DNA of 64,000 bases from Chelydra serpentina (lineage: Eukaryota > Chordata > Testudines > Chelydridae): assembly GCA_037349315.1 (NCBI GenBank), contig JBAIAC010000059.1:23964501-24028500 (forward strand), in the 5' to 3' direction. Positions 22,601-37,600 of the stretch are shown one piece after another. Each line of letters begins with the position of its first letter. Positions within the stretch are counted from its first letter, which is position 1. Both the position numbers and the translations under genes were made by a program. The notes under the pieces were generated by a model that ran no database searches, was not told the origin of the DNA, and was given only the letters and a program-made list of their open reading frames with translations.

Positions 22601-25600
22601 GTCAACATGGTTTTTGTAAAGGGAAATCATCCTTCAGCTGTCTACTAGAATTCTTTGAGGAGGTCAACAAAACAAGCATGTGAACATGGGTGATCCAGTG
22701 AATATAATGTACTTAGATTTTCAGAAAGCCTTTGACAAGGTCCCTCATCAAAGGCTCTTAAGCAAAGTAAGCTGTCATGGGATAAGAGGGAAGGTCCTCT
22801 ATGGATCAGTAACTGGTTAAAAAATAGCAAACAAATGGTGGGAATAAATGGACAGTTTTCAGAATGGAGAGAGGTAAATAGCGGTGTTCCCCAGGGGTCT
22901 GTACTGGGACCAGTCCTGTTCAACATATTCATAAATGATCTGGAAAAAGAGGAAAACAGTTGTGGCAAAATTTGCACATGATACCCAATTACTCAAAATA
23001 GTTAAGTCCAAAGCAGACTGTGGAGAGTTACAAAAGGATCTCTCAAAACTGGGTGACTGGGCAACAAAATGGCAGAAGAAATTCAATGTTGATAAATGCA
23101 AAGTAATGCACATTGGAAAACATAATCCCAACTATACATATAAAATGATGGAGTCTAAATTAGCTGTTACCACTCAAGAAAGAGATCTTGGAGTCATTGT
23201 GAATAGTTCACTGAAAACATCTATTCAGTGTGCAGTGGTAGTCAAAAAAGCTAACCATGTTGGGAATCATTAGGAAAGGAATAGATAATATGACAGAAAA
23301 TATCATATTGCCTCTATATAAATTCATGGTACACCCACTTCTTGAATACTGCATGTACATTGGTTGCCCCAGCTCAAAGAAGATGTATTGGAACTGGAAA
23401 AGGTACAGAAAAGGTCAGTAAAAATAAGGGATATGGAAGAGCTTCCAAATGAGGAGAGATGAATAAGACTGGGACTTTTCAGCTTGGAAAAGAGATGACG
23501 AAGGGGAGATACGATAGAGGTCTATGAAATCATGACTGGTATGAAGAAAGTAAATAAGGAAGTGTTATTTACTCCTCATAACACAAGAACTAGGGGTCAC
23601 CAAATGAAATTAATAGGCAGCAGGTTTAAAACAACCGAAAGCATGTATTTCTTCACACAATCATAGAATAGCAGGGTTGGAAGGGACCTCAGGAGGTCAT
23701 CTAGTCCAACCCCCTGCTCAAAGCAGGACCAATCCCCAATTTTTGCCCCAGATCCCTAAATGGCCCCCTCAAGGATTGAACTCACAACCCTGGGTTTAGC
23801 AGGCCAATGCTCAAACCACTGAGCTATCTCTCTCCCCCCCCCCCCCCCCCATGTAGTATTAGCCTGTGGAACTCTTTGCCAGAGGCCTGTTGTGAAGGCC
23901 AAGACTATAAACAGGGTTCAAAAAAGAACTAGATAAATTAATGGAGGATGTCTATTAATGACTATTAGCCACGATGAGCAGGGATGATGTCCCTAGCCTT
24001 TGTTTGCCAGAAGCTGGGAATGGGTGATGGGATGGATCACTTGATGATTACTTCATTCTGTTCATTCCCTCTGAAGCATCTGGCATTGGCCACTGTCAGA
24101 AGACAGGATACTGAGCTAGATAGACCATTGGTCTGACCCAGTATGGCCACTTTTATGTTCTTAGGACGACTGTGAGCCGGCAATGTGCTGCGGCCGTGAA
24201 AAAGTCTAATGCAGTCCTAGGATCCATCAGGCAAGGTATTTCCAGTAGACACAGGGAAGTGTTAGTACTATTATACAAAGCACTGATGAGATCTCATCTG
24301 GAATACTGTGTACAGTTTTGGTCTCCCATGTTTAAGAGAGATTAATTCAAACTGGAACAGGTGCAGAGAAGGGCAACTAGGATGATCTGAGGAATGGAAA
24401 ACCTACCTTATGAGAAGAGACTCAGTTTGGCTGAGGGGAAATATTATTCGAGAGAGAGAGAAACACCAGGGAGGGAGAGGAGTTATGTAAGCTAAGTGCC
24501 AATGTGGACCTGACAAAAATGGATGTAAACTGGCCATCAACAAGTTTAGGCTTGAAATTAGACAAAGGTGTCTAACTGTCCGAGAAGTAAAGTTCGGGAG
24601 TAGCCTTCCAAGGGAAGCAGTGGGGGCAAAAAACCTGACTGATGTCCAGACTGAGCTTGATACTTTATGGAGGGGATGGTATGATGAGACTGCCTACAAT
24701 GGCATGTAGCTGATCTGTGACTGCTAGTAGCAAACATCTCCAATGGCTGGTGATGGGATACTAGACGGGGAGGGCTCTGAGTTACTATAGAGACTTCTTT
24801 CCCAGGTGGGTGTCTGGTGGGTTTTACCCATATACTCAGGGCCTAACTGATTGCCATATGTGGGGTCGGGAAGGAATTTTGCCCTGGGTCAGATTGGTAG
24901 ACCCTGGGGGTGTTTTGTCTTCCTGTGCATCATGGGGCACAGGTTGCTTGTACATTTAAAATAATGTCAGTGGTGGATTCTCTGTAACTTCAAGTCTTTA
25001 ATCATGATTTGAAGACTTTAGTAACTCAGCCAGAGGTTAGGGGTCTATTACTGGAGCGGGTGGGTGAGGTTCTGTGGTCTGCAGTATGCCGGAGGTCAGA
25101 CTAGATGATCGTGATTGTGGTCCCTTCTGGCCTTAAAGTCTGAGTATCTTTGGACTCAAGTTACTTAATGTTAATTAAATAACGTTTTTCAGGTATATTG
25201 CAGGAAGCTGCCATGTCTCTCACATTATAATGGCATTGCTAAATTTTATTTTTAAAAAATCTCAGATCATTGAGTATTTCTAAGAACTCTCTCATAATTC
25301 TGAATGTTGCCAGTGACAGCTGCCATTTTTCTTGTTTCCATATAAGAAACGTAATCTGATCTAAATCAGAGACACAGAAAAATTAACATTTAAATGTATA
25401 TTTTTTCACTGTATGCCTTTGTGTAGCCAGTACTTGAATATAAAACTATTAAAGTATTGTAGGGAATGAAGGGTAGGATTGGAAGTATGGACATCTGGGT
25501 TGTCTTTCTGACTCTAGTTTTGTCCCTCTATTTCCCTATCTAAATTGACCAGTACTGATCTACGTCATATAGCAACTGTTGGTTGTAAAATTGCTATTTA

Positions 25601-28600
25601 GGTGCCAAATGTGTGTAGATTTGTCTTTCTAAAACAGTAAATTGTTATCTAAGCCATGTACAAAATTTTAAAATATTTGTTAAGAGAGTGCCAGTTACTG
25701 TCTGACTTTCTAGAACTACACTGCTGCTTGTTGTGTCCCGTGAAAAGACCCCAGTGTATTTAATCAAATCCTTTTGAATTTGTCTTGCAGGATATGTTTT
25801 TTAAATACACATGGAATAACTTCTTGCATACTCAAGTAGAAATCTGTATTGCATTGATTCTTGCAAGTCCCCTTGAGAGCACAGAAAATGGCACAATTAC
25901 AGATCAGGACTCTATTGGGGACAATCTCTTACTGAAACATGTAAGTTGTGCTTTTGTGGACATCATGACATTGTAAGCCTTGTTCTTAACTATTGTAGTC
26001 GTTTCTCTTTCTAGTGGAAGTAAAACAGTGTCTTATTAAATAGAGGCATGGAATAAAAAAAAAAAGATTTAGTGATAGTTCACTACCCATGTTGAAGGCA
26101 TGGTTTTGTTGATGCATGGTAGATTGCTCTCCAGTCTGCTAGGGGCTGGGAGGGCTGCAGCAGTAGCTCATCCATCCCTAAGATGAGACTGTTGTGTGGG
26201 ACAACTAGTGTCTTGGGTCTGTCTGAAGAGGAATCCCTTTAACTTAAGAGTAGATTTGACTAGCTCTGAAGAGAATCCTTTCTGGTTTGCTGGGAGGCTT
26301 GTAAACATTGTATTATTTGGAACCCAAAGTTAGGGTAATCTGGGCGTTCCGGACTACTAATTTTGTCATACATGAAAATAGATTTTCTGAATATAGTTCA
26401 TAGTTCACTTAGGACCAGATTTTCAAAAATGTTCAGCACTCAGCAGATTGTGTTGAGAACAAAGGGACCTGAACGCTTATTTAGGTGCCTAAATAGGAGT
26501 TGAAGAGTGCTGATCTCAATAATTTTGGTCTTTAATACAGTGAAAAGGGCTTAATGCACTTTGAGTTTTGTTGTGTGAATTAAAAACACGTTATGATCAT
26601 TTTCTGCCTGAAACTACTTGCTACTTCTGTTTGAAATTATCTTAATATATGCTACTTTGTACTTAAGCTTCTAGAAACACTAAGTAACCACTTTTTTTTT
26701 AATAGCTTTTTCTTAAGTGCCAATTAGTGGAACGAATACTTGAAGCATGGGAAATGAATGAGAAGAAACAGTGAGTAACAAAGCCTTTACTCCTTTCCCA
26801 GAAATTGAAGTGCTACATTAGACTTGATGTAACATACGAGTGCGTGCTCAGTTTAGAATTGAGCCTACTACAGTAAAAGCTTTGTTATCCAGCATGTTGG
26901 GGGAATGGTGGTGTCGGTAAGTCAAAAATTCGGGTTAACGAAGAGGGAGGGAGTTTGGGTGCGAGAGGGGGCTCAGAGCTGGGGGTTAGGGCACGGGAGG
27001 GGGTGTGGACTGCTGGATCCGGGCAGTGCTCACCTCTGGCATCTCCCCGCAAGTGGCAACATCCCTGCCGCTCCTAGGCGGAGGCGCTGCCAGGTGGCTC
27101 TGCGCACTGCCTCCACCGGCAGGTGCTGCCCCCGCAGCTCCTATTCGTTGCGTTTTCTGACCAATGGGAGCTGCAGAGCTAGCGCTCTGGGTGGGGTGGA
27201 CTCAGTGTGCAGAACCGCCTAGCCGAGGCTCTGTCTAGAAGCAGCAAGGACATGTTGCCACTTGCGGGGAGCCGCCAGAGGTGACCGCTGCCCGGATCCA
27301 GCAGCCCGCACCCCCTCCTGCGCCCCTGCCCTGAGCCCCCTCCCACACTCCAAACCCCTCGTGACTGTTCCTCCGCCTAAGAACAGCAGGGACATGTTGC
27401 CGCTTCTGGGGAGCCACGCAGAGCCAGGTAGGGAGTCTGCCGGCCTTGCACCAACTGGACTATAAACCGGATTTTCAATGAAGATTAGAAATGCCATTTT
27501 ATAGAGCTTTCCGATTGGTAAAATGCTGGATAACACAGCTTTTACTGTAATGTGTTTCCCCCCACACCTTTAAAACAAAATTTACAAGAGGCATAAACAA
27601 ACATGAAATATGTTGAACATGCTTTCCTCCTTTTGTCAGTAGGTGTGAGGTGTAATTTTCTTTTGTACATGAATAAAAATACAAATTAAGCTGGTAAAAT
27701 AACTTGGGCAAGGAAGCCCACTAACACTTGGACTAAAGCTTCTGTTGGCCTTTAATTTTCTGATTTCAATTCCTCACACTTTTCTTCCCCTGGAAATGTC
27801 TTTGAAGTTTAATTTTTATTTTTGTGTGTGGGGCCACAATGTCTCAGATGTCTAGTCTCTGGGCTGAAAATTAAACTGGTCCTATACTTATTGTTCTGAG
27901 CCAGGTATCTGGTATGACCCATACTTACAACTTAACTGGGCAACTGACTGTAGTCATCCTCAAGTTTAGCAGCATACTGTAAATTTGAGGGGAAAGTGAA
28001 TCATAGTTTAAATGCTTTTTAGCTGTTTGAGGGAGGGAATGTATTAACACATCAGGGCATGTTATGTACTTAGTGTTTGACAGCTCAAACTATCCTGTTG
28101 CAGTAAGTTAAAAAGAGGAAGTCTAACTCTGTCCTTCTCAGCAGAATAATCTTGTATTCTGAAAGGACTTACTTTGGGTGAAATTAGCCAAAAGCTTTAG
28201 GTGCCTAAGGCCTTATCCACAGCTGTTGGCTGCTATTGCTGCCAACAGGCTTCTGGCACTCTTTCCTTGAGCACTGTGGACCTATGTTTGTTAGGTGCCT
28301 CGTCATTTTAGAAATCCAGTCTCAGAAATCAAGGCACGACTGACAGTTATTTAAAAATACAATAAATCAACTCTCAGAATATACAGCAACCCCAAAACAT
28401 ATGTTGGATATGGTGTAAAATATCTCTGACATGTTCATGATGCAGTTGTGCCCTGTCAGCATAGGCAAAATTAAATATGTGAGTTTGTGTCAGTTTCTGT
28501 TGAATAGCTGATGGAATATTCTTCAAGTGATGGTCCCTATATGTATTCCACTGTGGGTGTGCATGTGCTCCATGTACCTGAGCCTGGAAGATTCTTGCTA

Positions 28601-31600
28601 GTACTGATCATTGCTCTGAGCCTGGGCCCTTCTCCTCAAGCTCCAAAGGGCATAAGAATCAGTGGGGACACACCACCTCTCCAATTCCTTTCTGCTGCCT
28701 ACCATCTGAGATGGAACCTCTTCGGTGTCTGCAGTGCTGCCTAGTTTCTTCTGAGTCTAACTGTAATTACCTGTAAAAAGCTTTTAAATACATTTCAGAT
28801 AGCTTTTATAGTTAGGTGTAGTTTTTAGTAGTTAGTGCGTGGGTGGTCTCCCTTTACCCAGACCCGTCCTCCCATACAGGGTGACTGGTATGTCCAGGAT
28901 CCTGGGATTCATGAATTGCCTTTGGGCTTCCTAGTCAGCAGTGACCACCTTAAGAGCCTCTTCTGCCTTGAGGAAAGCCACATCCCCTCATAGTGCAGCA
29001 TTTGTTGATCCTTCCCAGACTGAACCTGTCAGTCCCATAAGTATAGGGTTTGGAAATTCCTAACGGATCATGGTGTGAGACCTTGGCCCAACTCTGGTCC
29101 ATCAGACCCTCTTGTACATCAGGAAGAGGTACTGAGAAGTGCCCTTCCTGGTACTGTGCCCTCCAGGTCTGGGGCTGATAGGAGTAGAGCGAAGGATTCC
29201 TTCAAACAGAGGCACTCACAAGAAACAAGAGAAATCCCCTTCCAGGTCCTCATCCAAAAAGAGGGCCTCTTCTCCAGCCACTTCCAAGTTGAGTGAGAGG
29301 CCATGCACTGGTACAGGAGTGTCAGGATCTCACAAGGAGAATGGTACTATTCTCCCAGCTCTGGGCAAAAGCACTCTGAAATCAACACAATGTGTAGGAA
29401 TTGGGCCATCCCTGGTACTGGCAAGAGAAAAACAAAAGTGGGTACCTCCTACACAGATAGTACTATCACACAATTTGTAATGAGTCATTGGTACCAAAGA
29501 CTGCAATGAGACCTATGCTGTCAGCGCCACGAAAAGAAGGGAGCCCATCCCACTCCCTTGAGTCTAGGGCTAGATATGCTGCCCAGAGGACATGGTCATC
29601 ATCACTAATCTGGAATCCCCGTTCCTGTCAGAATAGATCCTGAGCAGGGAGATCTCCGCACCATTGGTCCAGGGCATGCAGGAAAGGGAGTGTGGCTCAC
29701 TAATACTATCTACCAGATGGGGTATAAGGATCCCAGAATCAACAGCACTGCCCACGGATTTAGAATCTGCTACCTCATCTGATGAGTTGAATGTTGAGGG
29801 GAGTGTGTCATCACTGAGACAAGGGGTCATTCCAGACAGAGGATCCAGAGTGTTTTGGGCATAGTCCGGATCTCATAAGAGAGATTGTGCACCTCGGAAC
29901 CAATGGTACCCTACTCCATGGAGACCACCCCAGTTCCCTTTTGTCTCCTTACACTGGCCTTACTGGGGTCCATGGGATCCATACATGTGACATCCTGAAT
30001 TCTTATAGTACCACAGGGACTCCAGACAGCCCTCCCTTTGCAGAGATGATCCTGAACCTCAAGAACTAATGGAGGGAAGAGGGGGAACCACCAGCTCAAA
30101 CGGGGTTGAAATCTTCAAGCACAGGCGAGGTGGTTCCACCGACCTCATCGTTACCACCTGATTACTACAGGCAATTTAAAGACCAACCGAGGAGGACAAC
30201 TGACAGACCTTTCCACATGTTTCACTTTTACCTCAGGTTCTGAGGAATATGAAGCAACAGGGAATGTCAGTGATGTTGATTTGCTCCCAGATGGCCCAGG
30301 CAATTCTGGTTTTCCAGCATTCACCAGTTATCAGGATGCCCATGCATCCATATTCAGCTCTTCCCAGACCTGTTGACGAAGGACAGAGGCAAGATCAGAT
30401 ATCCCACTCCAGCATCCTTCCACCTGATTAGCCTGGTATTTGGATGGACAACAAACCTAGAAAAGGCGTTTTCAGAAGCAGTACAGTCTGTCCATAACAA
30501 TAGTAGGAAGGATTCCATAAAAGTGCTACACAGCAAAGTGAGAAGGGGTTTTCTGCTTGGCACCAACATTGTCTAATAACCCCAGAGGATGCCAACATCC
30601 CTGTCATTTTGAACTACCGTTTCTCCTTAAAGACATTGGAAGTATCTCTTAGCTCCATGTGGATGCACTTAGCACCTATCAACACCTGTTACCCTCTGGA
30701 GAAAACCAGAGGGGTGAAGAATGTTTTCTAAAATATAGTGTTGATGTTTGAACCTTTCCTCTGATCAAAACTTACCCTGATTGGGACCTCAGTCTAGTCC
30801 TGTCAGCATTAACAAAGAATCCCCCCAGGAGTAAATGTTGTACAGTGGGGAGATGAAGTCTGGAAGAACATCACACTTGGTTGTAAGTGTGCGCACACTG
30901 TATGTCAGTGCTTAAGCTTGACATGCATATAAATAATTTCTCTGATTTCACAGTGCTCAAGGAGGTTCTTCTTGATGGCTGTGTTTCTCCATTGATGGGC
31001 TTGTCTTGCATCTCTAAATACAGTAACTGACAACGCCATGTGGATCTCAGTGCTTTAATCAATTCACTTTAAAAGCAAGACCAAATAAGTTTTAAAATTG
31101 GATTGAATTGTAGCTAAAACTCAGGAGAAAAGACTCAGGAGAACATCTTGTCTTTGTTCTTATTGTGGGTTGGGGAGGTGAAATATTCATTATCAGGTTT
31201 GATTCATGATATCAAGGAAGGGCATCAGTTAAGAGACTTTGATAAGTGATAAGAACAGGTACTACACATGATCTTAGCTCCAAGGTGTCTAATATTAAAA
31301 TGGGGTTGCTACCCACTTTGAGATCCCGACCCACAGTTTGAGAACCTCTGCATTAAACTATATTGAATTAAGGCCACTTCAGTTCTGAATGTCTGTCCAC
31401 ACAGGGGTTTAATGCAGTCTTTCAAACAGTGCTATGCTAATGTAAACTATGTATCTTTTAGTTTGTGCCAGCAGTGTCCATGGGGGGCAGTTAGAGCATA
31501 ACATTTTGATGTACTTTGCATTCTGGGAGCAGCTATTTCCAGTTCCTCGTGAGGCATGTTAGCCTTGGTAGCAGAACACTTTGGACAAAGACCTAGGAAT

Positions 31601-34600
31601 TTCTAGTAATGTCCTGAATGCCATTCTCAAACTACAGTCCCAACTAATCTGGTAGAAGTTTGTTAGCGCTTGTGTTAGACTAGCCCTGAGACAGAATTTA
31701 CAAAATCCGGGAATATTTTATTGTAGCCTGGATTAATGAATTGTATTAGCACTGTTAGAGGCTCAAAACTCCCCTTTTGGAACATTTTGAAGTATTAAGT
31801 GAAAAGTATTTGTTTTCAGGAAAGGTGTCTAAATGTCGTATGTGAAGTAGGTTCTCCAAACCTGTTAGCAGATTGGATCTAATATTAAATGGATTTTCGC
31901 TCTTATTCTGACCATACTAACTTCCCTCAAAACTATGTAGAAGCAGGAGAATAACTTGATGACTAAGCATGCATCTCTTTCTATATGAATAGCTTTATGC
32001 ATTTTAAAAAACGTTCAGAGAGGGAGTTGCTCTCAGTGTTTTAGCAGCCCAAAAAAACGTTTTGGTTTGAAGTATACACTACTCATTCTCCTTATGAGTA
32101 TTTAAAGTACTTTGTTTCCTCACTTGTCTGGTATTACTTTTTGTGTTGCTTCCTTGGATTTATAGACTTAGCATTCCATAACTACAAAATACTTCAACAG
32201 CCCGCTACTTGGGAAGATGAACATTTGAACTTCTCTTTTTCAGGGCTGAAGGAGGAAGGCGGCATGGTTATATGGGTCATTTAACAAGGATAGCTAACTG
32301 TATTGTGCACAGTACTGATAAGGGGCCAAACAGCACATTAGTACAGCAGCTTCTTAAAGGTAACATTAAACTTCTGCAAGTTTGCTTCACCATTCTGTTA
32401 GTTGGATTTGTAGAATTAAACCATGCTAGGAATTTAAAAGGCAGCTTTTAATAGGAGTTGTCTTTCCAAAAGCTGTTTGTCCAAGGGAAAGAAGCAATCT
32501 TCTTACTGTTTGTGTAAGACCAGGTAACCTATTAAATTAGGATACCCTTACATGTATGACTCACTGTCCCCAAACTTAGTGAAGTAAAGCCATGGCTGCT
32601 TCAAATAAATGTGAGTGGGGGTTGCCTGCTAAATTCCCTGTAAGCTGCGTGGCCGCGCAGCAGCCTATTCATCACCATGCAGGCCCTCAGGAAACACAGC
32701 CCCAGTGAACCTTCTGCACATGTGTGGGAAAAATTAGAGGGAACACTGGTGGCCTGCCCTAATGAAAACTACACTGAGTCAAGCATCTTCTTCTGGACAA
32801 TGTCTTATTTACAAAGGTACTTCTAGAATAATTAATCTCGCCAGCATAGGCCTTCTCAGTCTCAGCTGTCCCTTGGGTTCCTTCTTGCAGTGTTAATCTT
32901 TCCTAAGTCCTCACGTGCTTGAGGTTACTCCCACATTTCTTATACTCATGTACAGTTACAGGCTTACTGCACCAGTGAGCCATTGAGATTGTCATTTAAT
33001 AGACTGGCAATGTCTGCCTGAAAATCACACCTTGTTAGAATAACCCAGTGCCTGAGGAAAATTTGCAATTGTATGTTTAGCATAACATGTTCTGCAGTGA
33101 TTTTTGCAAGTTGAACTTCGGGAGCTGTGAAGAGAGTGAAAACTAACTGCCTTGAGTGACCTTGGTACTAAAAACTTTTTTCCTCCATTTTACTCTAGAG
33201 CTTCCAGATGATGTCAGGGAGCGATGGGAGACGTTCTGTACAAACTCCTTAGGAGAAACTAACAAAAGGAACACAGTGGATCTAGTAGGTTTTGTAAGAT
33301 GAAGTTTGAAAAGTTACTGCTGTTATAAGGGTATCCTTTTCCTTTCCCATATGTCGGATACAGTTGCACTGCAGCCTTTTCAGCCATCATGCTTCTAAGA
33401 CAGAATGTCAGCAAACCTCTCCAGTAGCTGTACTGTGGAATCGGCACTTCCCTGGTTTCCTTTGCAAATATGGCTGCCTTATTGGCAATTTAATATGGTT
33501 TTGCAAGGGTGTTTGGAGTTGGGCTCATATTGTATTGCACCTCACTGTTAAAGTACCACCCAACAAGATGTCACTTTGGGGTCTTCACAAGTCCAAAACG
33601 GCTTGAAGAATTGAGACTAAAATGGCTGAAGCTGGGGTTTTTCATATACAGTATGTAAGCAAGCCTACATACAGTTAAAGTGAAACTGCTTCCTGCATCA
33701 TTGAATGATGCGCACACATACCTACCTCACTTCTAATGAAGAAATACAATTTTGCCTTGATTAGAGTCCTGTCATGACTATTCTGTTTTGCCCTGAGTGA
33801 TTCAGAGATTACATTGGCCTTCTAAAGGCTAAACACATCCAATTGTGAGGTGCAGAAATAGTCTTAAACAGAGGCAGCATTTTCTGTTTGTTATATTTAA
33901 AGTCAAAGTGTCAGTGTGACAGCAGTCAGGTCCCTCAATTCAAAATAGGACGAACTTGATTTTTATTTTTATTTTTAAACTGAGGTGATTGCCTTCTTGC
34001 GCCTCATTATAATTGTGGTTTTTAAAAAATTTCTTCAAGAATCACTGGTTTATTTATGGGTTCACTAAGTGGCAATGATACATCACTAATTTGGACCAAA
34101 AATTAATAAAGATTGTTCTTAATTTATTAAAATTTTCAGGTGAGAGTACAACAATGCAAGATTCACAGCAGAACGCACTGTGTGAAATAAAAATAATACA
34201 GAAACCCAGAGTTGCCTAACAAAGGCATCAAAACAATGAATTCATGAGGTTTTCTGGTATCTATAATGGGTACTGGTCAGAACTGCATTGGATATTTATT
34301 CAAGAAAACAGTGTATCCTACTGGGGAAGAAAAATGAATTTTTTGGGTCTATAGCTTATTGGAATCGGCCCACAGGTCTGCAGTGTGATTCTGATCCAAG
34401 TTATAATCTTCAAAGCTTCCTGACATTTAGAAATGTTGCATGGTTTTGGCTCTGCCCCTTAACCACAGTCTGTGGACCGCCATGGGTCGCAGACCACAGG
34501 TTGAAAACTGCTCTATACAGTGTTTTAGTTTTTGTAGAAAGCATTGCTAAGCCTGATCTTGGTAAAGTTACCAGGTGCTGAGAATTAATTAGGAGTTGTG

Positions 34601-37600
34601 GGCACTCAGCACTTCTGAGAATCAAGACCCTGATGTGTAACTGTAAAAGCGTGTGTGTGTGTGGGGGGGGTGTTTATTTTTTTGGCGGGGGCGGTGTTTT
34701 TTGTGTTTTGGGTTGTTTAATCTGTTTTCCCCCTTGTTAAATCATCTCCAGATTCAAGGGCACATAACAATTGCTGTATTGGACACTGGGGCGTCAAGGC
34801 AGGGGCTGACTCCAGCAGTGGCCAATGCTTCAGTGGAAAGCAAATTCAGCTTCCACCCTCAAAACAGTGTTCTTATTCAACTGTGTAGTGCTGTAACTGG
34901 GTAAAAGGTGTTTTTGATTCACACCTTTTGGTGATTAACAATTCTACCAATTAAGTGTGGTAAGAACACCATGGCAGAACTGCCTTATTAACCTGAATAA
35001 TTTAATATTGTATCTAAATGGTAAGATACAGTTTTGCTCCTGTGTTGTCCTTTTTGGCCTTTAAGTAGCATTCACTGAAGTAACTAGGGTTAGTTTAGCT
35101 AGATGTTGAAGATGGAATTATTCACTAAAGGTGTCAAACACTAATGTAATGGCTGGTAACATGCAAATATCATTTTAGTGGCTGAAATATATGCATTTAC
35201 AGTTGAAATAGTGTGTTTGCTGGGCTAAAAATCTTCTAGTTCAATTTTTTGTGATGAAATTAATGACCTTGCATAATAATTCTAATTTACACAAAGCCTT
35301 TTGTTTAATTAAATAGGTGTCTAAACTTTTTTTGTCTAGGTTACTACCTGCCACATTCATTCATCCAGCGATGACGAAATTGACTTTAAAGAAACTGGTT
35401 TTTCACAGGATTCTTCTTTGCAGCAAGTGAGTTAAATTCATTTAACAGTGTTGTGCCACGGGTGTGCCTTCTTTGTAAAAGTAGCTTTTCTGTGGGATTT
35501 TTGTCTTTGGGAATGGGTGGTTGCATTTGATGCCAAACACCATTTGGAGAATTCAGTGGTGAAACTGGAAAGTGGTATAAAAAAATCTAGGCAGTGTGCA
35601 GTTTAATGTTTTATATGTATTTATAGTTTGCTAGTTGACAATGTTACAGGATTTAATATGGTAATGCCACCCAAGTGAGTGGTGTTTTTTGAGAGCACCA
35701 ACAACTGTATAGGGGGGTCTACTTGGGTCAACGCTTTCATTTAGAAAATAGTTTTTGGAAGCACTTCTGGTACTTTGCCATTTTGATGGGTGAGGGGTGA
35801 CAGCTTTTCTGTACTAGCATCATTCCATTTACAATGTACATCATCTTTATTCCTCTGTTAGCACTGGAGGAAAGTGAAAGCTGTCAAAATCTGAATACAG
35901 TGTACATTGATTTAGATCTCCAATCCTGAAGGTGCTATAGATTCAAGTTACTAAACAAAAGTTTTTTAAATTGCTGCTTGTACCATTAGCTGTTTGTAAC
36001 TGCCTCAACCCAAGTACTACATAGAGTCTGTATTTCTTAAAGTGTATATACCTTTATCGTTTATATAAAGTGCAGTTGTTCAAAAAGTTTGGTTGAGGTT
36101 TTTGTTAATTTTAGAAACTATAGTTAACTTTTTCATGTCTGATATTTCAGTGATTTATTGCATTTTAGTTGCACCAATCTAGATTTGATGGGGGTTGGTG
36201 TCTTCAGCAAGGTAGCCGCTTCTGTAGGAATGTGGAATCTTTTAGAAAACCTTTCTTAGGCCTTGGCTACACTCACTAGTTACAGCGCAATAAAACTGCC
36301 TGCAATGCTGTAACTCACTAACTGGCTACACTTGCAAGGCACGTGCAGCTCTGTATCTCCTCAGTTACAACTCTGCTTGTACTCCTGCTCTCCCAGAGGA
36401 ATAGCAGCTGTTGCGTAGTGGGGGCAACGCTGTTGCTTCAATGTAGCCAGGGAATTCGTAGTAACTTGCCTCCGGAAGCTCCCTTTGTTTTGAAACGGCA
36501 CTTCTGCGTTGGAGTTCAGAGCTCCGTTCTGGAGCTGCTTTACCAAAAAAAGCAAACACAGCTACTGTTTGCAGGCGGCGGGGGGGCGGGGGGCTCTGTT
36601 AGGAATGCCGGCAGCAAAGTTGGCTTGGAGAGAGAAGGGGGGGAGGGGGAAGGCTCCGTTTCCCCGAGTTCTTTTATCTGCTCTTTAAAAACAAGCAAAG
36701 CCCCTGCTGCTTGCTTTCAGTGATTGAAAGAGAGGTGGGGGATGTGAAGGTGTGTAAACTTAGGAGATAATGAGCTGACACTCTGTGGATACCCCAAAAA
36801 CCCACTCTCTCTCCCCACACGCTCCTTGTCACACTCCCCCTCACTCCCCCCATTTGAAAAGCACGTTGCAGCCACTTGAACACCCATAATGCACCGCTCC
36901 CAATACAGTTGCAAATGCCTCAAATGTAGCCACGTTAGTGCGCTGGCAGCTGCCAGTGTGGACAGGCTGCAGCGCTTTCCCTACTCAGCTGTACGAAGAC
37001 GGGTTTAACTCACAGCGCTGTACATCTGCAAGTGTAGCCAAGGCCATAGTCTTCAAGCACCGTCTTCTGACTGTGTACTCCGGTGTGAGCTCTGCCTAGA
37101 CTGACTCAGCAACTGCATGTGTTTAGGTAGTTAATCCAACAGAGAAGTGCAGATGGACCACTGCTGTTACATGCTGTATGGGGTAATGGTGTGGCGCAAT
37201 CTTTTCAGTGTCTTAGCAGAGTTTGTCACGAGGCTCCCTGTCCTTTTTAAGCCCAGAATAGAGAATTGTACCTTGATATTGTCTTCTGTAGAAAACTGAG
37301 TATGACATGAAAGACAGTAGACTGGAGACACCATTGTAAGGAAGAGCAGATCAGTTTTCCAGAATAAGTGGAGGCACTGTAATGTCTAGCACACTGGTAG
37401 TCTTTTCCTTCCATTCTTCTGATCTTCTGGGAACCTATTAGCCTTTCTTAGGTGGGTTTTTGTTTGCCAGATTTACTGAGGCCCAGACCAAAAAGGCAAC
37501 CTCCACCTTTCTTTTCTTCAGCTTTCTAAGTCCCATTCTAATGTTTGATTGCTCTCTAATGAAGAATCCTCAGTCCAGAAGTGTCTTTATTCTGTCTGTC

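Larger units (their letters stand above)
22115..25142 (+). mobile_element. CR1 LINE (outer), interrupted by a second CR1
   Basis: The 5' part (22115 to about 22510) encodes the RT palm: [20 protein letters not shown] and [10 protein letters not shown] with the catalytic F-A-D-D. The 3' part resumes at about 24165 with [18 protein letters not shown], continues through [12 protein letters not shown] and reaches the 3' UTR. The UTR ends GACTAGATGATCGTGATTGT...CTTCTGGCCTTAAAGTCT near 25142, the usual CR1 tail in turtles. The coding part has stops. CR1 copies itself by target-primed reverse transcription and is usually 5'-truncated, as here. Confidence 0.8.

Noticed and set aside
23773..23850. tRNA gene on the minus strand
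   Set aside because: The A and B boxes belong to the head of a SINE. The cloverleaf is not kept and a CR1-like tail follows directly.
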